From: Chamaecrista fasciculata
Lineage: Eukaryota; Streptophyta; Magnoliopsida; Fabales; Fabaceae
Direction of reading: 5' to 3'
Length of the DNA: 64,000 nucleotides
Assembly (NCBI GenBank): GCA_003254925.1
Contig: QANZ01029126.1
Location: 1-64,000 of the forward strand
The position numbers and the translations under genes are program-made. Under the pieces are notes generated by a model. The model did not search any database. It was given only the letters and a program-made list of their open reading frames with translations, and was not told the origin of the DNA. Below are positions 62,563 through 64,000 of the stretch, one piece after another. The stretch's first letter is position 1. Every line of letters starts with the position of its first letter.

Positions 62563-63141
62563 TAGGGGTGTTCGCGGGCTGGGTTGGGTTGGGTTTAGGG
62601 CGGGTTGGTTCGGGCTCACTAATTTATTTGGCGGGTTGGGTTGGATTGGGCTAGAGAAAATAATTGAGTCAACTCAAACCAATCCAAACCAAACAGTGGC
62701 GGGTTGGTTTGGGTTGGGTTGGCGGGTTGGCCCATACTATTTTTTTATTTTTTATATATTTATTTTACAAAATAATTGGTCCCTCTTTAATTTTTTTTCT
62801 TTAATTTGGTCCTTCACAATTTGTTTTTTATGGACTAAATTGAGAATAAAAATTTATTAATTGACCAAATTGTAAAAATAATATTATTTGTGGTATTAAA
62901 ATATAATTTTAACTAAATAAAAAATTAATTTTATTTTTTATTTAGTATTTTTGCGGGCCGGCGGGTTGGGTTGGGTTGAGCGGACTCAAAATCTTGAAAC
63001 CCGCAACCCAACCCAAACCACAGCGGGCTCAACTTTTTGAACCCAAACCAACCCGCTAGCCCAACCCAAACCAACCCAAACTAGTGGGTTGGGTTGGTTT
63101 TAGCGGGTTGGCGGGTTGACCCAACCCAATGAACACCCCTA
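62563..63141. mobile_element. hAT-type MITE (579 bp) with exact 8-bp TSD
   Basis: Ends TAGGGGTGTTCGCGGG and AATGAACACCCCTA are inverted. Flanked by cttgtgat at 62555-62562 and 63142-63149, the 8-bp TSD of hAT transposases. Subterminal arrays of GGGTTGGGTT face inverse AACCCAACCC arrays. No transposase frame; the frame at 62546-62860 is a by-product. Confidence 0.93.
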
Positions 63142-63322
63142 CTTGTGATTCCCTAGTTACTAACAAAACTTGATATATCCTATTATTATTGTACCAAAAA
63201 AAGATATCATATTATTATCTTATTTAAATATTAAAAAATTAATAATTTATTCTTCATAATTTAATCTGTTGAGAATATGACATATATTATATAATATTAT
63301 ATAGGGCTATGTGGGGTTCACA

Positions 63323-63772
63323 TAGGGATGTCAAAATGGGGCCAAGTCCGCGGGCCCAGCCCGACCCGCTAAATGGGCGTATTGGGCTTCGAAATATAAG
63401 CCTGTTTAAATGCGGGCCTAAATGGGCTGGCCCGTTTAGCCCGCAGGCTAAACGGGTACGTGACGGGCTACCCGCGGGCTTTTGTTTTTTTTAACAAAAA
63501 ATTGGGCCTATGAACAAAAAAAAATCTGCACTAGGTAGTAACAAAAAAAAACATTTTTGAAAAAAAAAAATATTTGGCCCAATAATTGTTTTTGACCTGT
63601 TGGCAAAAAGAAAAATAATTTTAGCCCCAAAAAAATATAGTTTTAGTAAAAAAAAAAAAAGCCCGCGGGCTTTGACGGGCGGTCCGCGAGCATAGTTTTT
63701 GAAGCCTGTTTTTAAACGGGCTGGCCCGCCCCAGCCCACCAAGAGGCGGGCCTAGCTCGTTTGACACCCCTA
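63323..63772. mobile_element. hAT-type MITE (450 bp), second family, exact 8-bp TSD
   Basis: Ends TAGGGATGTCAAA and TTTGACACCCCTA are inverted with one mismatch. Flanked by ggttcaca at 63315-63322 and 63773-63780. The subterminal regions are rich in GGGCC/CCCGC (GCGGGCCCAGCCCG on the left, GCCCGCCCCAGCCC on the right). Non-coding. Confidence 0.92.
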
Positions 63773-63780
63773 GGTTCACA

Positions 63781-64000
63781 TGTTCAAAATATTATATATT
63801 ATATTATGTTAGAGTGTGTCAAATAAACATCTCACGTTACCTAATTTATGGATCAGAACATCGAGGGGAATGTGTCTAAAGCCAATTTGAAATTAACAGC
63901 GATGGTAACCCAACCTTTGTGATTGGTGATCCCATGAAGAAGGTTCAATGGGTAAGAACAAGTCGTTTGTTAGTTCTGCTAGCACTAAAAATTGTTATGT
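63781..64000. other. Window end, no feature recognised
   Basis: 63850-64000 has more even base composition and could be the edge of a feature that continues outside; nothing can be identified. Confidence 0.3.

Overview
This is AT-rich nuclear DNA from a flowering plant, most likely a eudicot. The evidence is spliceosomal introns, a group D (TDY-type) plant MAP kinase with a typical ten-exon layout, a Cf/EIX-type receptor-like protein (RLP), a plant-specific tail-anchored coiled-coil organelle-division protein, and a typical plant transposon mix: copia and gypsy LTRs, RTE and L1 LINEs, hAT, MULE, Harbinger and CACTA termini, and Helitrons. I cannot name the species. Three single-N positions (2798, 54546, 60271) and one 279-N gap (56798-57076) mark assembly joins.

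Layout. 1-9.1 kb: a 2,797-bp block present twice with no difference I could find (1-2797 and 6299-9095). Both copies end in the TTG tail of an RTE LINE, and the first copy stops at an N; between them lie degenerate gypsy LTR sequence and a Harbinger-like MITE remnant. 9.3-10.5 kb: broken fragments of two unrelated host genes, eIF(iso)4G and SMC2, side by side on the same strand. 12.2-21.0 kb: two diverged copies of one intergenic segment, minisatellites, a seven-exon gene of unknown family (14169-16177) present in only one copy, a MULE fold-back element with a 9-bp target-site duplication (TSD), a short Helitron and an L1 reverse-transcriptase fragment. 22-24.7 kb: a large imperfect fold-back and a 0.6-kb direct repeat. 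25.1 kb: SDHAF4. 25.6-28.9 kb: gypsy-type LTR-like sequence.

31.7-45 kb is the gene-dense core: an intact RLP (+), a PMD-like peroxisome/mitochondrion division factor (-), a complete Harbinger-like MITE, and the whole of an MPK20-type MAP kinase (-; ten coding exons, 615 codons, reconstructed in frame). 45-64 kb is transposon-rich: two Helitrons with terminal motifs, a truncated second RLP, one copia 5' LTR with primer-binding site and gag start running into the gap, three long-inverted-repeat MITEs in a row, a CACTA terminus, and two hAT MITEs with exact 8-bp TSDs.

The intact genes have separate jobs: immune perception at the cell surface (RLP), MAPK signalling (MPK20), assembly of respiratory complex II (SDHAF4) and organelle fission (PMD-like). 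They are not an operon or a known cluster. The strongest candidates for something new are the unidentified seven-exon gene, the eIF(iso)4G-SMC2 fragment pair, and the dense, structurally definable set of MITEs.
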